In this document: positions 35,774 through 43,360 of the stretch, piece after piece
Numbering within the stretch: position 1 is the first letter of the stretch
How the letters are laid out: the number at the start of each line of letters is the position of its first letter
From: Deltaproteobacteria bacterium
Lineage (GTDB): Bacteria; Desulfobacterota; Desulfarculia; Adiutricales; JAFDHD01
Reading direction: 5' to 3'
Assembly: GCA_019308995.1 (NCBI GenBank)
Contig: JAFDHD010000014.1
Coordinates: 1-43,803 of the forward strand
Length of the DNA stretch: 43,803 nt
Notes under the pieces: generated by a model
Database searches by the model: none
The model's input: only the letters and a program-made list of their open reading frames with translations
Told to the model about the DNA's origin: nothing
Position numbers and translations under genes: made by a program

Positions 35774-36562
35774 ATGTCTTATCAACATATGATTTTCGAG
35801 GTTAAGGATGATATCGCTCTGGTGACGTTCAACCGGCCAGAGACGCTTAATGCCTTGAATCCGGAACTGATGCAGGAGTTCGGGGATATACTGGACGAGA
35901 TAGCCGCGCATGAAAGTATCGCCGTGGTTGTCCTGACCGGGGCTGGCAAGGCCTTTGTCTCCGGGGCGGATATCAAGGCCATGAGTGAGTTCACCCCGCT
36001 GCAGATTCGTAATTACCTCGCCAGGGGCCACGAGATCCTTTTTAAGATCGAGAGTCTCCTCCAACCGGTCATTGCTGCGGTCAATGGTTTTTGCCTGGGC
36101 GGAGGCAATGAGATCGCCATGGCCTGTGACTTCGTCTATGCCTCGGAAAAGGCCCGTTTCGGCCAGCCTGAAATCAAGCTGGGTATCATTCCTGGTTTCG
36201 GCGGCACGCAGCGTCTTCCCCGCCTGGTTGGCAAAGGCCTGGCAAAAGAACTTTGCCTCACCGGTGAATTCCTTAGAGGGCAGACCGCCCTGGCCGTGGG
36301 GCTGGCCAATAAGATTTTTCCTCCGGATAAATTAATGGAAGAGACCATGAAAACGGCCAGACTGATCGCCTCCCACGGCCGGTCTTCGGTCCGCGCGGTC
36401 AAACAGCTTGTTGACCGCGGCACTCAAATTGACCTTCGTGCCGCCTGCGCTCTGGAGGTGGAGACCTTTGCCGCGGTTTTTAGCAGTTCTGACGCCAAAG
36501 AAGGATTAACCGCCTTTCTCGAAAAGCGTCAGCCAGAATTCACGGGAACATACGAAAGTTAA
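35774..36562 (+). CDS. Enoyl-CoA hydratase (crotonase)
   Basis: A 262-residue crotonase-fold protein. Both catalytic glutamates are in place: Glu113 in GGGNEIAMACD and Glu133 in QPEIKLGIIPGFGGTQRL. The oxyanion-hole region is SGADIKAM. ATG 35774 has AAAGGAGGG just before it, ten bases after the thiolase stop; the in-frame upstream ATG overlaps thiolase and is less likely. It hydrates crotonyl-CoA or related enoyl-CoA. The pair of glutamates argues for a true hydratase rather than another crotonase-family reaction. Confidence 0.92.
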   Translation: MSYQHMIFEVKDDIALVTFNRPETLNALNPELMQEFGDILDEIAAHESIAVVVLTGAGKAFVSGADIKAMSEFTPLQIRNYLARGHEILFKIESLLQPVIAAVNGFCLGGGNEIAMACDFVYASEKARFGQPEIKLGIIPGFGGTQRLPRLVGKGLAKELCLTGEFLRGQTALAVGLANKIFPPDKLMEETMKTARLIASHGRSSVRAVKQLVDRGTQIDLRAACALEVETFAAVFSSSDAKEGLTAFLEKRQPEFTGTYES

Positions 36563-36624
36563 TACAACAAGATTAAGGACCAGGGGTGTGCTCAATGCCC
36601 CGGGTCGAACCGAAGGAGTTAGAC

Positions 36625-37773
36625 ATGGACTTTCAGCTTTCAGAAGAACACCAGATGGTCAGGGACATGGCCCGGCGGTTTGCCACGGAGAGAATTAAAC
36701 CTTTAGCTGCCGAACTGGATCGGACTCACAGGCATCCGGCCGAGATTATCGAGGAGATGGCCGAGCTTAGACTCATGGGGATTGCTGTGCCTGAAGAATA
36801 CGGGGGCGGCGGCATGGATAACCTTTCTTACGCCCTGGCTATGATAGAGATTTGCAAGGCATGCGCCTCGGTTGGAGTTATCATGGCCGCTAACAGCTCG
36901 CTTTATTGCTACCCGGTCATGGCCTTTGGCACTGAAGAGCAGAAAAAGAAATACCTCACGCCGGTGGCTTCGGGTGAACATTTGGGCTGCTACGGCCTGA
37001 CCGAAGCCGGGGCTGGTTCGGATGCGGCCGCCGTCAGAAGCACCGCCGTGCGGGATGGCGACGACTGGATTCTCAACGGTGAAAAAAAGTTCATCACCAA
37101 TGGCAATGTGGCTGACTACTGCGTCCTGGCGGCGAAAACGCAAAAGGATATGGGCTATAAAGGCATCTCCACCTTTGTGGTTAATTTGAAGGAAACCCCG
37201 GGCTTTTCCGTGGGCGTGATCGAAGAGAAACTGGGCATCCTGGCCAGCGGCACGGCCGAACTGGTCTTTGAGGACGCCCGCTTGCCAGGCGACGCCCTGC
37301 TGGGCAATGAGGGCGAAGGCTTCAAGCAAATGCTGACCACTCTGGACAGCGGCCGCATCGGTATCGCCGCCCAGGCCGTGGGCATCGGACGGGCCGTTCT
37401 GGAGGAGGCTGTGGATTATGCCAGGGAGCGGGAACAGTTCGGCAGACCCATCTCCAAGCTTCAGGCCATCCAGTTCAAGCTGGCCGATATGGCCATGGAG
37501 CTGGACGCAGCCGAACTCTTGACCCTGAGAGCCGCTTATAATGAAGATAATAATCTTCCCTTTGAGAAGGAGGCGGCCATGGCCAAGTGTTTTGCCGCGG
37601 ACGTGGCCATGCGTTCCGCGATTGAGGGCGTTCAGATTCTGGGCGGTTATGGATATATCAAGGAATATCCCATGGAGCGGCATATGCGAGACGCGAAAAT
37701 CTGCCAGATTTATGAAGGCACCAATGAGATCATGCGTGTGGTCATTGCCAATAATCTCTTGAAAGGAAAATAA
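36625..37773 (+). CDS. Acyl-CoA dehydrogenase (short-chain, Bcd-like)
   Basis: A 382-residue acyl-CoA dehydrogenase of the butyryl-CoA dehydrogenase size class. It shows MDFQLSEEHQMVRDMARRFA, the FAD motif CYGLTEAGAGSDAAAVRSTA, FITNGNVADY and the C-terminal ICQIYEGTNEIMR with catalytic Glu364. GGAG lies about seven bases before ATG 36625; an in-frame ATG at 36586 gives a non-homologous extension. It interconverts acyl-CoA and enoyl-CoA using electron transfer flavoprotein. It completes a three-gene set with thiolase and crotonase. Confidence 0.93.
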   Translation: MDFQLSEEHQMVRDMARRFATERIKPLAAELDRTHRHPAEIIEEMAELRLMGIAVPEEYGGGGMDNLSYALAMIEICKACASVGVIMAANSSLYCYPVMAFGTEEQKKKYLTPVASGEHLGCYGLTEAGAGSDAAAVRSTAVRDGDDWILNGEKKFITNGNVADYCVLAAKTQKDMGYKGISTFVVNLKETPGFSVGVIEEKLGILASGTAELVFEDARLPGDALLGNEGEGFKQMLTTLDSGRIGIAAQAVGIGRAVLEEAVDYAREREQFGRPISKLQAIQFKLADMAMELDAAELLTLRAAYNEDNNLPFEKEAAMAKCFAADVAMRSAIEGVQILGGYGYIKEYPMERHMRDAKICQIYEGTNEIMRVVIANNLLKGK

Positions 37774-37781
37774 ACCCGGAA

Positions 37782-37821
37782 GACATCTAGACCGATGTCA
37801 TTAAAAGCCTGCTCCGCAGGC
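37782..37821 (+). repeat. Two small hairpins after the acyl-CoA dehydrogenase gene
   Basis: GACATC/GATGTC (37782-37799) and GCCTGC/GCAGGC (37807-37821) form two short perfect stems. No T-run follows either, so factor-independent termination is doubtful; they may protect the mRNA end. Confidence 0.35.
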
Positions 37822-37904
37822 AATCAGATTGTGGAAAAGGATTTTAAAAAAATTTCTTCCGGGGAGGCCTTACTTAGGAGCTAGGATCGTTGAAGGAGTG
37901 CGCT

Positions 37905-38798
37905 ATGACCATGCAGCCCATTGAGAACGTGCTTGTCCTGGTCAACCCAGTTGCCGGTCGCGGACAGTTACACATGAACATGGGTGATGTGGAGCGCGCC
38001 TTCCAGCGTTGTGGGGTGAAAGCTAAGATGGTCCTTCTTTCCGATCCGGACATGGCCCTCAAGGCCGTTGAAACACAGGCCCGGGAGATGTCGGCTGTTG
38101 TGGCTGTGGGCGGAGACGGTACGGCCAACCTGGCGGCCAAGGCGATTCTGTCTGCGGGTGGGGACTGGCCTCTGGGCCTGATTCCGTTAGGTTTTGGGAA
38201 CTGCCTGGCACGGTCACTTGGTCTGCCTCTGGATGTGGACGCTGCCGTGGATGTAGTGGCGCGCGGGTGCGTCAGAACTTTAGACCTGGCCTGGGTTCGG
38301 GAGCGGCCGGTGGTTTATACCTTGGGCGCCGGCTTTGACGCGGACATAATAACCCGGGTCAGTGAAGCTCGAGTTGGCGGTGTCTGGATGGGGGATTACC
38401 TTAAGGCGTTTTGGAACTCCTTCTGGCATTACGACTGGCCAGAGATTGAAGTCGAAGTGGATAACCGGCTGCTTGAGGGCCGGTACGCCCAGGTTATCCT
38501 CAGTGCGGTGCAGGTATATGCCGTTTTCTTTAAACTAAGACCCAGCGCTGGATTCCAGGCCTATCTCTTTCGCAAACCCCAGCCCAAAGACCTGTACAAT
38601 TTCCTCGTCCGGGGCTTAAGTTCGGATCTCACCCGCGCCGCGGACCTGTCCGTGCCAGTCAAGAGCAGTCTGCGGATGACTTCCGCCCCCACACCTGTTC
38701 CCATGCAGATAGATGGCGAAGTCGGGGGGTTTCTGCCGGTTACCTGCGATATTAAGCCCGATGCGCTTAAGGTCCTGGTCCCCAGCGCTGATGATTAA
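37905..38798 (+). CDS. Diacylglycerol/sphingosine kinase-family lipid kinase
   Basis: A 297-residue DAGK-catalytic-domain protein (YegS/DgkB/BmrU group). VLVNPVAGRG near the start, the nucleotide-binding VVAVGGDGTANLAAKAI near 70, and LIPLGFGNCLARSLG near 96 are the family motifs. ATG 37905 is chosen because GGAG lies six bases upstream; a TTG at 37890 overlaps that site. It probably phosphorylates a lipid at the membrane surface, but the substrate is unknown. It may be read with the beta-oxidation cluster or separately, since two hairpins intervene. It converges with the response-regulator gene after 20 bases. Confidence 0.88.
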   Translation: MTMQPIENVLVLVNPVAGRGQLHMNMGDVERAFQRCGVKAKMVLLSDPDMALKAVETQAREMSAVVAVGGDGTANLAAKAILSAGGDWPLGLIPLGFGNCLARSLGLPLDVDAAVDVVARGCVRTLDLAWVRERPVVYTLGAGFDADIITRVSEARVGGVWMGDYLKAFWNSFWHYDWPEIEVEVDNRLLEGRYAQVILSAVQVYAVFFKLRPSAGFQAYLFRKPQPKDLYNFLVRGLSSDLTRAADLSVPVKSSLRMTSAPTPVPMQIDGEVGGFLPVTCDIKPDALKVLVPSADD

Positions 38799-38818
38799 TT
38801 ATAACAGATAATTAAGCC

Positions 38819-40174
38819 TTACAGATTATACTCCTTGATCTTGTTGAGAAGGGTCTGACGCGTGATACCCAGCATGGCCGCGGATTTAGTCCGGTTGCCG
38901 CCGGTTTCTTCGAGCGTTCTCTGAATCAGTTCCGCCTCGACCTCCTTAAGGGTCATGCCAGCGGTCAGGCTGCGGCCGGACTTGTCCCGGTCAGGTCCGG
39001 ACTGAATAGCCAGAGGCAGATCCTCGAATTCGATATAATCCCCCCGGGCCAGGACCACGGCCCGTTCGATAGCATTAATCAGTTCGCGCACATTACCCGG
39101 CCAGGTGTGGGAGATAAGGGCCTTGAGGGCCCGAGGCCGGAAGCCTTTAATGGATTTCCTGTTTCGAGACGCGGACTCAACGAGAAAATGTTCCGCTAAA
39201 AAGCCGACTTCGCCAGGGCCTCGCTCCCTGAGGCTCGGCACAATAATTTGCACCACGTTAAGACGATAATAAAGGTCTTCCCGAAACCGGCCTTTTTCGA
39301 TCTCCTCTTCCAGGTCCCGGTTAGAGGCGGTCAGGAGGCGCACGTCCACTTTGAGGGTCTTTGTCCCGCCCAGCCGTTCAAAGGTCTTTTCTTCCAGGAT
39401 TCTGAGCAGTTTGGCCTGGGTGGTCAGAGATAATTCGCCGACCTCGTCCAGTAAAAGGACACCCTGATGAGCCAGTTCGAACCGACCGATCTTGCGCTGA
39501 TGCGCCCCGGTGAAGGCCCCTTTCTCATGTCCGAAGAGTTCGCTTTCCAGCAGTGTTTCGGGCACCGCGGCACAGTTGATGGCAACAAAGGATTTGTTTC
39601 GGCGAGGGCTGTTTCTGTGCACCGCCCGGGCCACCACTTCCTTGCCTGAGCCGCTTTCTCCTAAAATAAGCACTGTTATCTCAGATGGGGCCACCAGAGC
39701 CAGCGTTTCCTTCAGAGCCAGCATTGGGGGGCTGCGACCCTTGAGATCGTCAAAGTCATACTTGCGGGCCAGATCTTCCTCCTGGCGCGTCCGAATCTCA
39801 TCCAGGTCCTTAAGCTTGAGGACCTTCTCGATTTTGAGCAAAAGTTCATCCGTGTCCAGAGGCTTGGTCAGGTAGTCCTCAGCCCCCATCTTGAGCGCCT
39901 TAACCGCAGAATTAATGGACCCGTAGGCCGTCATAATGATCACCGGAGCGGGGAGACCGGAATCGGACAGGTTTTCGAGCACCTCTAGCCCATCCATGCC
40001 CGGCATTCGGAGATCAAGAAGGATCAGGTCCAGGGCTTCGGAGGCAACCAAATCCAGGGCCTCCTCGCCCGTGCCTGCTTCAAGGATTGCAAAACCAGCC
40101 TCCTCCAAGTGGGCTTTGAGCATGAGCCGATGAGCTGGCTCGTCATCCACCACCATGATACGCTTTTGATTCAT
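38819..40174 (-). CDS. Sigma-54-dependent response regulator (NtrC/ZraR type)
   Basis: A 451-residue NtrC-family regulator. The receiver domain spans residues 5-115, with phospho-acceptor Asp54 ([12 protein letters not shown]) and Lys104 in YLTKPL. The AAA+ domain has Walker A GESGSGKE near 172 and the sigma-54 contact loop GAFTGA at 219-224. A Fis-type DNA-binding helix-turn-helix is near 425-450 ([18 protein letters not shown]). ATG 40174 has GGAG before it; the longer in-frame extension into the kinase gene is spurious. It should activate sigma-54 promoters when phosphorylated by the adjacent kinase, whose stop lies 22 bases upstream of this start. Targets are not evident in the window. 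Confidence 0.93.
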   Translation of the reverse strand: MNQKRIMVVDDEPAHRLMLKAHLEEAGFAILEAGTGEEALDLVASEALDLILLDLRMPGMDGLEVLENLSDSGLPAPVIIMTAYGSINSAVKALKMGAEDYLTKPLDTDELLLKIEKVLKLKDLDEIRTRQEEDLARKYDFDDLKGRSPPMLALKETLALVAPSEITVLILGESGSGKEVVARAVHRNSPRRNKSFVAINCAAVPETLLESELFGHEKGAFTGAHQRKIGRFELAHQGVLLLDEVGELSLTTQAKLLRILEEKTFERLGGTKTLKVDVRLLTASNRDLEEEIEKGRFREDLYYRLNVVQIIVPSLRERGPGEVGFLAEHFLVESASRNRKSIKGFRPRALKALISHTWPGNVRELINAIERAVVLARGDYIEFEDLPLAIQSGPDRDKSGRSLTAGMTLKEVEAELIQRTLEETGGNRTKSAAMLGITRQTLLNKIKEYNL

Positions 40175-40196
40175 GCTTTCTCCATGCTTCTCTTTT

Positions 40197-41939
40197 TTAA
40201 GGCCGGGGAAAGTGCAGTGAAAAAACGGCCCCATGACCGGCCTGGCCGCCCACGACCACCCGCCCGCCATGAATTTCCATGATTCGGGCCACCTGAGCCA
40301 GGCCCAGCCCTGTTCCCTGGTCCTTGGTAGTGTAAAAGGGATCAAAAAGCCGGGAGCGGTCGTCGAGGTCAATGCCAGGCCCGGTATCTTCAATCTTGAC
40401 TAGCGCAAAGCCTGTTTCAAAATAGCTGGTGACCTTGAGCAGGCCGCCGTGAGGCATGGCCTCGATCCCGTTGAGCAGTATATTGAGAACGGCCTGAATA
40501 ACCTGATCCCGGTCGGCATTAGCGATTAAAGGATCCTGAGTCAGGTTCTCTACTATACTCACCCCTTGATGTCTCGCATCGTCGCTTACCAGGCCCAGGG
40601 TGTATTTCACCACTTCGTTGAGGTCTGTGGGCTTGAGGTCAGGTTCGCGAGGCCGCGCGAAATCGAGCAGACTGTTCATGACCCGGTTAAGCCGGTCAAT
40701 CTCAAAGACCATCACCTTGAGGTATTCAGCCTCCCGGCTGGTTTCGTCCAGGTCCCGGGCCAGAAACCGAGCCAGCCCGCGCATGGAACTCAAAGGATTC
40801 CGGACCTCATGAGCCATGCCTGCGGCCAGACGGCCCATCGCGGCCAGTTTCTCGCTCTGACGCACCTGCTCCTCCAGGTCTTTGATCTGGCTGAGATCAC
40901 GCAGAATGAAGACAGCGCCCGAGCCTTGCCGACCCTCAGCTCCCGAAGGCACCGCCGCGACACTGACAGCCAGAGGTATGGACCGGCCGTCTTTAGTGGA
41001 GACTTCAAACTCCTGGTCGAGCACTGACCTGCCCTGGGCCAGGCGAGGCAGAAACTCCTCGGCCAGGGCCTTAATCACCGGCTGATCGGCCAAGCGCTTT
41101 TCATCTGCATCTCCCCAGGCAAAAATTTCGCGGGCAGCTCGATTGATCATGACCAGTTCTTCGTGGGGGTTAAAAGTTATCAGACCGTTGGGCATGTTAT
41201 CCACGATACCGGCCGTATAGGTGCTCAGATTGGACAGTGTCCGGTCAATGGTGCGATAGTTCTGAAGAATAAAAATTAAATAAATAGCCCCGAAGCCAAC
41301 TAAAAAAAGCAGTCCGCCCATGATCAAGGCGCGGTGAAACTGATCTTGCCGGCTCGAGATATAGGCGTCGGTTTTTAGGCCAATCAGAATAACCCGAGGC
41401 TCCAAAAACTCAAACAGCCCTTCAGGCCGATTCCTCATGATGCCCGGTTTATGCTCCCTCATCCCCGGCCTGTGCGTCATCCCCGGCCTTCTGAACTCAA
41501 GCGGCTTGAGGCGCCGTCCGGAAAGATAAAGGTTCCCATCCTGAAACCAGCTCACGATGCGATCGGTCCTGAGCGGACTGGTAATTTGATGATAATTTTC
41601 GAGAACCCGCCCGGTAAGCTCAGGGTTGGAGTGAGCCAGAACGACTCCCCGATTATTGAGGAGGGTGATAAAGGCCACATCACTGCTCTGGGACATCTCA
41701 TGGATAAGTCCCTGCAGGGATTCCGGCCGCCAGGTCCAGAAGCGCCACCCGGTCCTGAGACCGGCGGCCAGACCGGAGACAACGGCTGTGCCTTGAGCGG
41801 CCAGGATGCGCTCGGCTTGCTTTCCCGCCCGATCCAGATTGAGATAGGTCGTAACGGCCAGGACCGCTAAAAGCACCATCGCGGCGGCCAGAAGGCCAAT
41901 TACCGGCAGAAAGAGGGTCTTGGCAGCAAACCGAGGCAA
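40197..41939 (-). CDS. Membrane sensor histidine kinase (ZraS/NtrB-like)
   Basis: A 580-residue kinase. Membrane helices lie near 8-30 and 204-226, bounding a periplasmic sensor of about 175 residues. Within it, residues 150-171 hold a short repeat, RPGM-TH-RPGM-REH-KPGIM. A PAS domain covers about 240-345, followed by HisKA with His377 (AGMAHEVRNPLSS) and HATPase_c (NILLNGIEAM, EDTGPGI, GTGLGLAQV). The start is TTG at 41939, directly after the upstream stop, with GAGG eight bases before; no better start precedes the first helix. It pairs with the sigma-54 regulator. The neighbouring metal-binding protein suggests a metal signal, but this is inference. Confidence 0.9.
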   Translation of the reverse strand: MPRFAAKTLFLPVIGLLAAAMVLLAVLAVTTYLNLDRAGKQAERILAAQGTAVVSGLAAGLRTGWRFWTWRPESLQGLIHEMSQSSDVAFITLLNNRGVVLAHSNPELTGRVLENYHQITSPLRTDRIVSWFQDGNLYLSGRRLKPLEFRRPGMTHRPGMREHKPGIMRNRPEGLFEFLEPRVILIGLKTDAYISSRQDQFHRALIMGGLLFLVGFGAIYLIFILQNYRTIDRTLSNLSTYTAGIVDNMPNGLITFNPHEELVMINRAAREIFAWGDADEKRLADQPVIKALAEEFLPRLAQGRSVLDQEFEVSTKDGRSIPLAVSVAAVPSGAEGRQGSGAVFILRDLSQIKDLEEQVRQSEKLAAMGRLAAGMAHEVRNPLSSMRGLARFLARDLDETSREAEYLKVMVFEIDRLNRVMNSLLDFARPREPDLKPTDLNEVVKYTLGLVSDDARHQGVSIVENLTQDPLIANADRDQVIQAVLNILLNGIEAMPHGGLLKVTSYFETGFALVKIEDTGPGIDLDDRSRLFDPFYTTKDQGTGLGLAQVARIMEIHGGRVVVGGQAGHGAVFSLHFPRP

Positions 41940-42164
41940 TCAACTGGCCTCATATCCGGCTGCCTTGACCGCGGCCACCAGATCCTCGCGATTAACCTTG
42001 TCTTTTTCTAGGTTAACAACTGCCTTTTGAGCCTGGTGATCAGCGATGGCCTTTTTAACACCCTCAACATTGAGAAGGGCCTCCTTCACACGGGCTTCAC
42101 AATGGCCGCAGGTCATCCCGGTGACTTTAAGCTCGATCTTTTCGCTTCTGCTAAAAATTCCCAT
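41940..42164 (-). CDS. Heavy-metal-associated (HMA) domain protein, CopZ-like
   Basis: A 74-residue HMA-fold protein. The metal site GMTCGHC has Cys19 and Cys22. The rest (ALLNVEGVKKAIADHQ, VNREDLVAAVKAAGYEAS) is typical of copper chaperones and MerP-like proteins. ATG 42164 is preceded by AAAGG; an upstream in-frame extension to 42236 has no similarity. Its TGA stop abuts the TTG start of the sensor kinase, so the two are probably translationally coupled. Copper is the commonest ligand for this motif, but the metal is not shown by sequence. Confidence 0.88.
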   Translation of the reverse strand: MGIFSRSEKIELKVTGMTCGHCEARVKEALLNVEGVKKAIADHQAQKAVVNLEKDKVNREDLVAAVKAAGYEAS

Positions 42165-42492
42165 ATTCTCTGCCTTTGGTGGCTGTTGAATAGTAATTAT
42201 AAAAGAATATCCTAAACTTGGCCAGAGGGGAAACAAGATTTAGATCACCCAGGGTCTATTTAATATAAGGCAAAATGTGGACCACAACCAGTCAGCAGGT
42301 CGGTTTGCCTGTCTAACATATTGAAAAAACAGCATTTAACTATCTGGGATGTAAGGAAAATTTGGATTATGGATATGAGCTGCTTGGATGATTTTTTTAC
42401 ACCTGAAGGGAGAATGTAAAAAAATTAGACGCGGGGCCTTGAAACCACTGCCCAGGCTGCCCTGAAAGCGAATCAAGAAGGTAAAGATATCG
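42165..42492. other. Intergenic region between HMA gene and uspA
   Basis: This 328-base gap lies downstream of uspA and upstream of the HMA gene, both on the minus strand. It is A/T-rich, with no recognisable gene. A nested possible stem (CAGGC and CCCTG at 42453-42464 pairing with CAGGG and GCCTG at 42494-42507) spans the uspA stop, but no T-run follows. No convincing promoter for the HMA gene was found. Confidence 0.4.
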
Positions 42493-42942
42493 TCAGGGCG
42501 AAGCCTGCCTGGGGGGTTTGATGATTAAAATTGGAACCGGGCTATGGCGAGCTATCTTCTCGGCCATGCTGCCAAAGACAATCCGGTTCAACCCCTGTCG
42601 GCCATGCGTGCCCATTATTACCAGGTCTATGCCATTTTCCTCAATGAAAGTAACGACCTCTGTGGCTGGGTCACCCACGAGTATATGGCTGGAATAGCTC
42701 TTTTCCATAAAATTTTTGTCACAAAATTCCTTCATCTTCTTTTCCGCGCCCTTTTGAATGTCCTGATGAAAGCTGTAAATGGAAGGGTGCGGCACATCCA
42801 ATTCGGTGAAATAGGTGAGGTCGCGAGCAACATAGAGGATGAAGATTTCGGATTGGAATTTTTCTGCGGTCGTAAGAACATATTCTATCATGCCTTCCTG
42901 GACCTCAGAAAAATCCACTGGGAAAAGGATTCTTTTAAACAT
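42493..42942 (-). CDS. Universal stress protein (UspA family)
   Basis: A 149-residue UspA-fold protein. It starts MFKRILFPVDFSE and ends with the ATP-binding-type motif GTHGRQGLNRIVFGSMAEKI, followed by SPVPILII. ATG 42942 is preferred, with GGGAGG before it; the GTG at 42951 overlaps that site. Such proteins are cytoplasmic and are induced under growth arrest or stress. The G-2x-G-9x-G-type motif suggests ATP binding. A leader of about 185 bases with a palindrome and a hairpin lies upstream. Confidence 0.9.
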   Translation of the reverse strand: MFKRILFPVDFSEVQEGMIEYVLTTAEKFQSEIFILYVARDLTYFTELDVPHPSIYSFHQDIQKGAEKKMKEFCDKNFMEKSYSSHILVGDPATEVVTFIEENGIDLVIMGTHGRQGLNRIVFGSMAEKIARHSPVPILIIKPPRQASP

Positions 42943-42979
42943 AGTTGGCACCTCCCGGACAGAACAAGGCAGAAAAACG

Positions 42980-42991
42980 TTGATTAATCAA
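42980..42991. promoter_or_regulatory. Perfect palindrome upstream of uspA
   Basis: TTGATTAATCAA is a perfect 12-base palindrome 38-49 bases upstream of the uspA start. Its half-sites equal those of FNR boxes (TTGAT/ATCAA), but the spacer is two bases instead of four, so an FNR site is not supported. It lies in the predicted leader, a possible repressor site. Confidence 0.3.
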
Positions 42992-43063
42992 AGCATTACA
43001 CTGGCAGCTTAAACTATGGAGACATACCCCTGTCATTGGTCAAGATCACGTCAGTTAAGGTTT

Positions 43064-43107
43064 GGCCTTTCTGGCGGTACTGGAGTCTGAGATGGATACG
43101 AAAGGCC
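43064..43107 (-). repeat. Stem-loop in uspA leader
   Basis: GGCCTTTC (43064-43071) and GAAAGGCC (43100-43107) form an eight-base perfect inverted repeat with a 28-base loop, between the predicted uspA promoter and the gene. Confidence 0.35.
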
Positions 43108-43133
43108 TTGCTGTTTCCTTGAATTAATCTTGC

Positions 43134-43162
43134 ATTATAAGACTATCTTGATATTTTAACAA
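43134..43162 (-). promoter_or_regulatory. Promoter of uspA
   Basis: On the minus strand TTGTTA (43157-43162) and a consensus TATAAT (43134-43139) are 17 bases apart, giving a leader of about 185 bases. Confidence 0.45.
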
Positions 43163-43216
43163 AAAAAATTGCCATAACAAGAATTAATTTCAATTTACCA
43201 AACCACCCGATTATTA

Positions 43217-43245
43217 TTGACAGATACAACATTGGTTTTTAAAAT
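43217..43245 (+). promoter_or_regulatory. Promoter of the secreted-protein gene
   Basis: A perfect TTGACA (43217-43222) and TAAAAT (43240-43245) are 17 bases apart. The leader to the ATG at 43361 is about 109 bases. Confidence 0.6.
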
Positions 43246-43360
43246 AGAGATCCTCGAAGCAGTTAGAAAGAGGCTTCATGGACATTAAGGGGATGAATAA
43301 GCCTGATTGCCATTAAACAATTAAGTAATTTTATATCTTTTTGAAAGGAGATGAACAGGT

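Larger units (their letters stand above)
42943..43360. other. Divergent intergenic region, uspA and secreted-protein gene
   Basis: No gene is visible in this 418-base stretch. It contains a palindrome (42980-42991), a stem-loop (43064-43107), a minus-strand promoter for uspA (43134-43162) and a plus-strand promoter for the secreted protein (43217-43245). The two promoters are back to back. Confidence 0.6.

Noticed and set aside
36703-37683. A 326-codon minus-strand open frame inside the acyl-CoA dehydrogenase gene
   Set aside because: It is a mirror of a strongly conserved plus-strand gene, has no family-like motif and no ribosome site; it arises from codon bias.
40175-40393. 73-codon N-terminal extension of the response regulator
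   Set aside because: It lies inside the kinase gene in another frame, and the receiver domain begins at ATG 40174, which has a ribosome site.
42980-42991. FNR-type binding site
   Set aside because: The half-sites match, but the central spacer is two bases rather than four, so only a generic palindrome is claimed.
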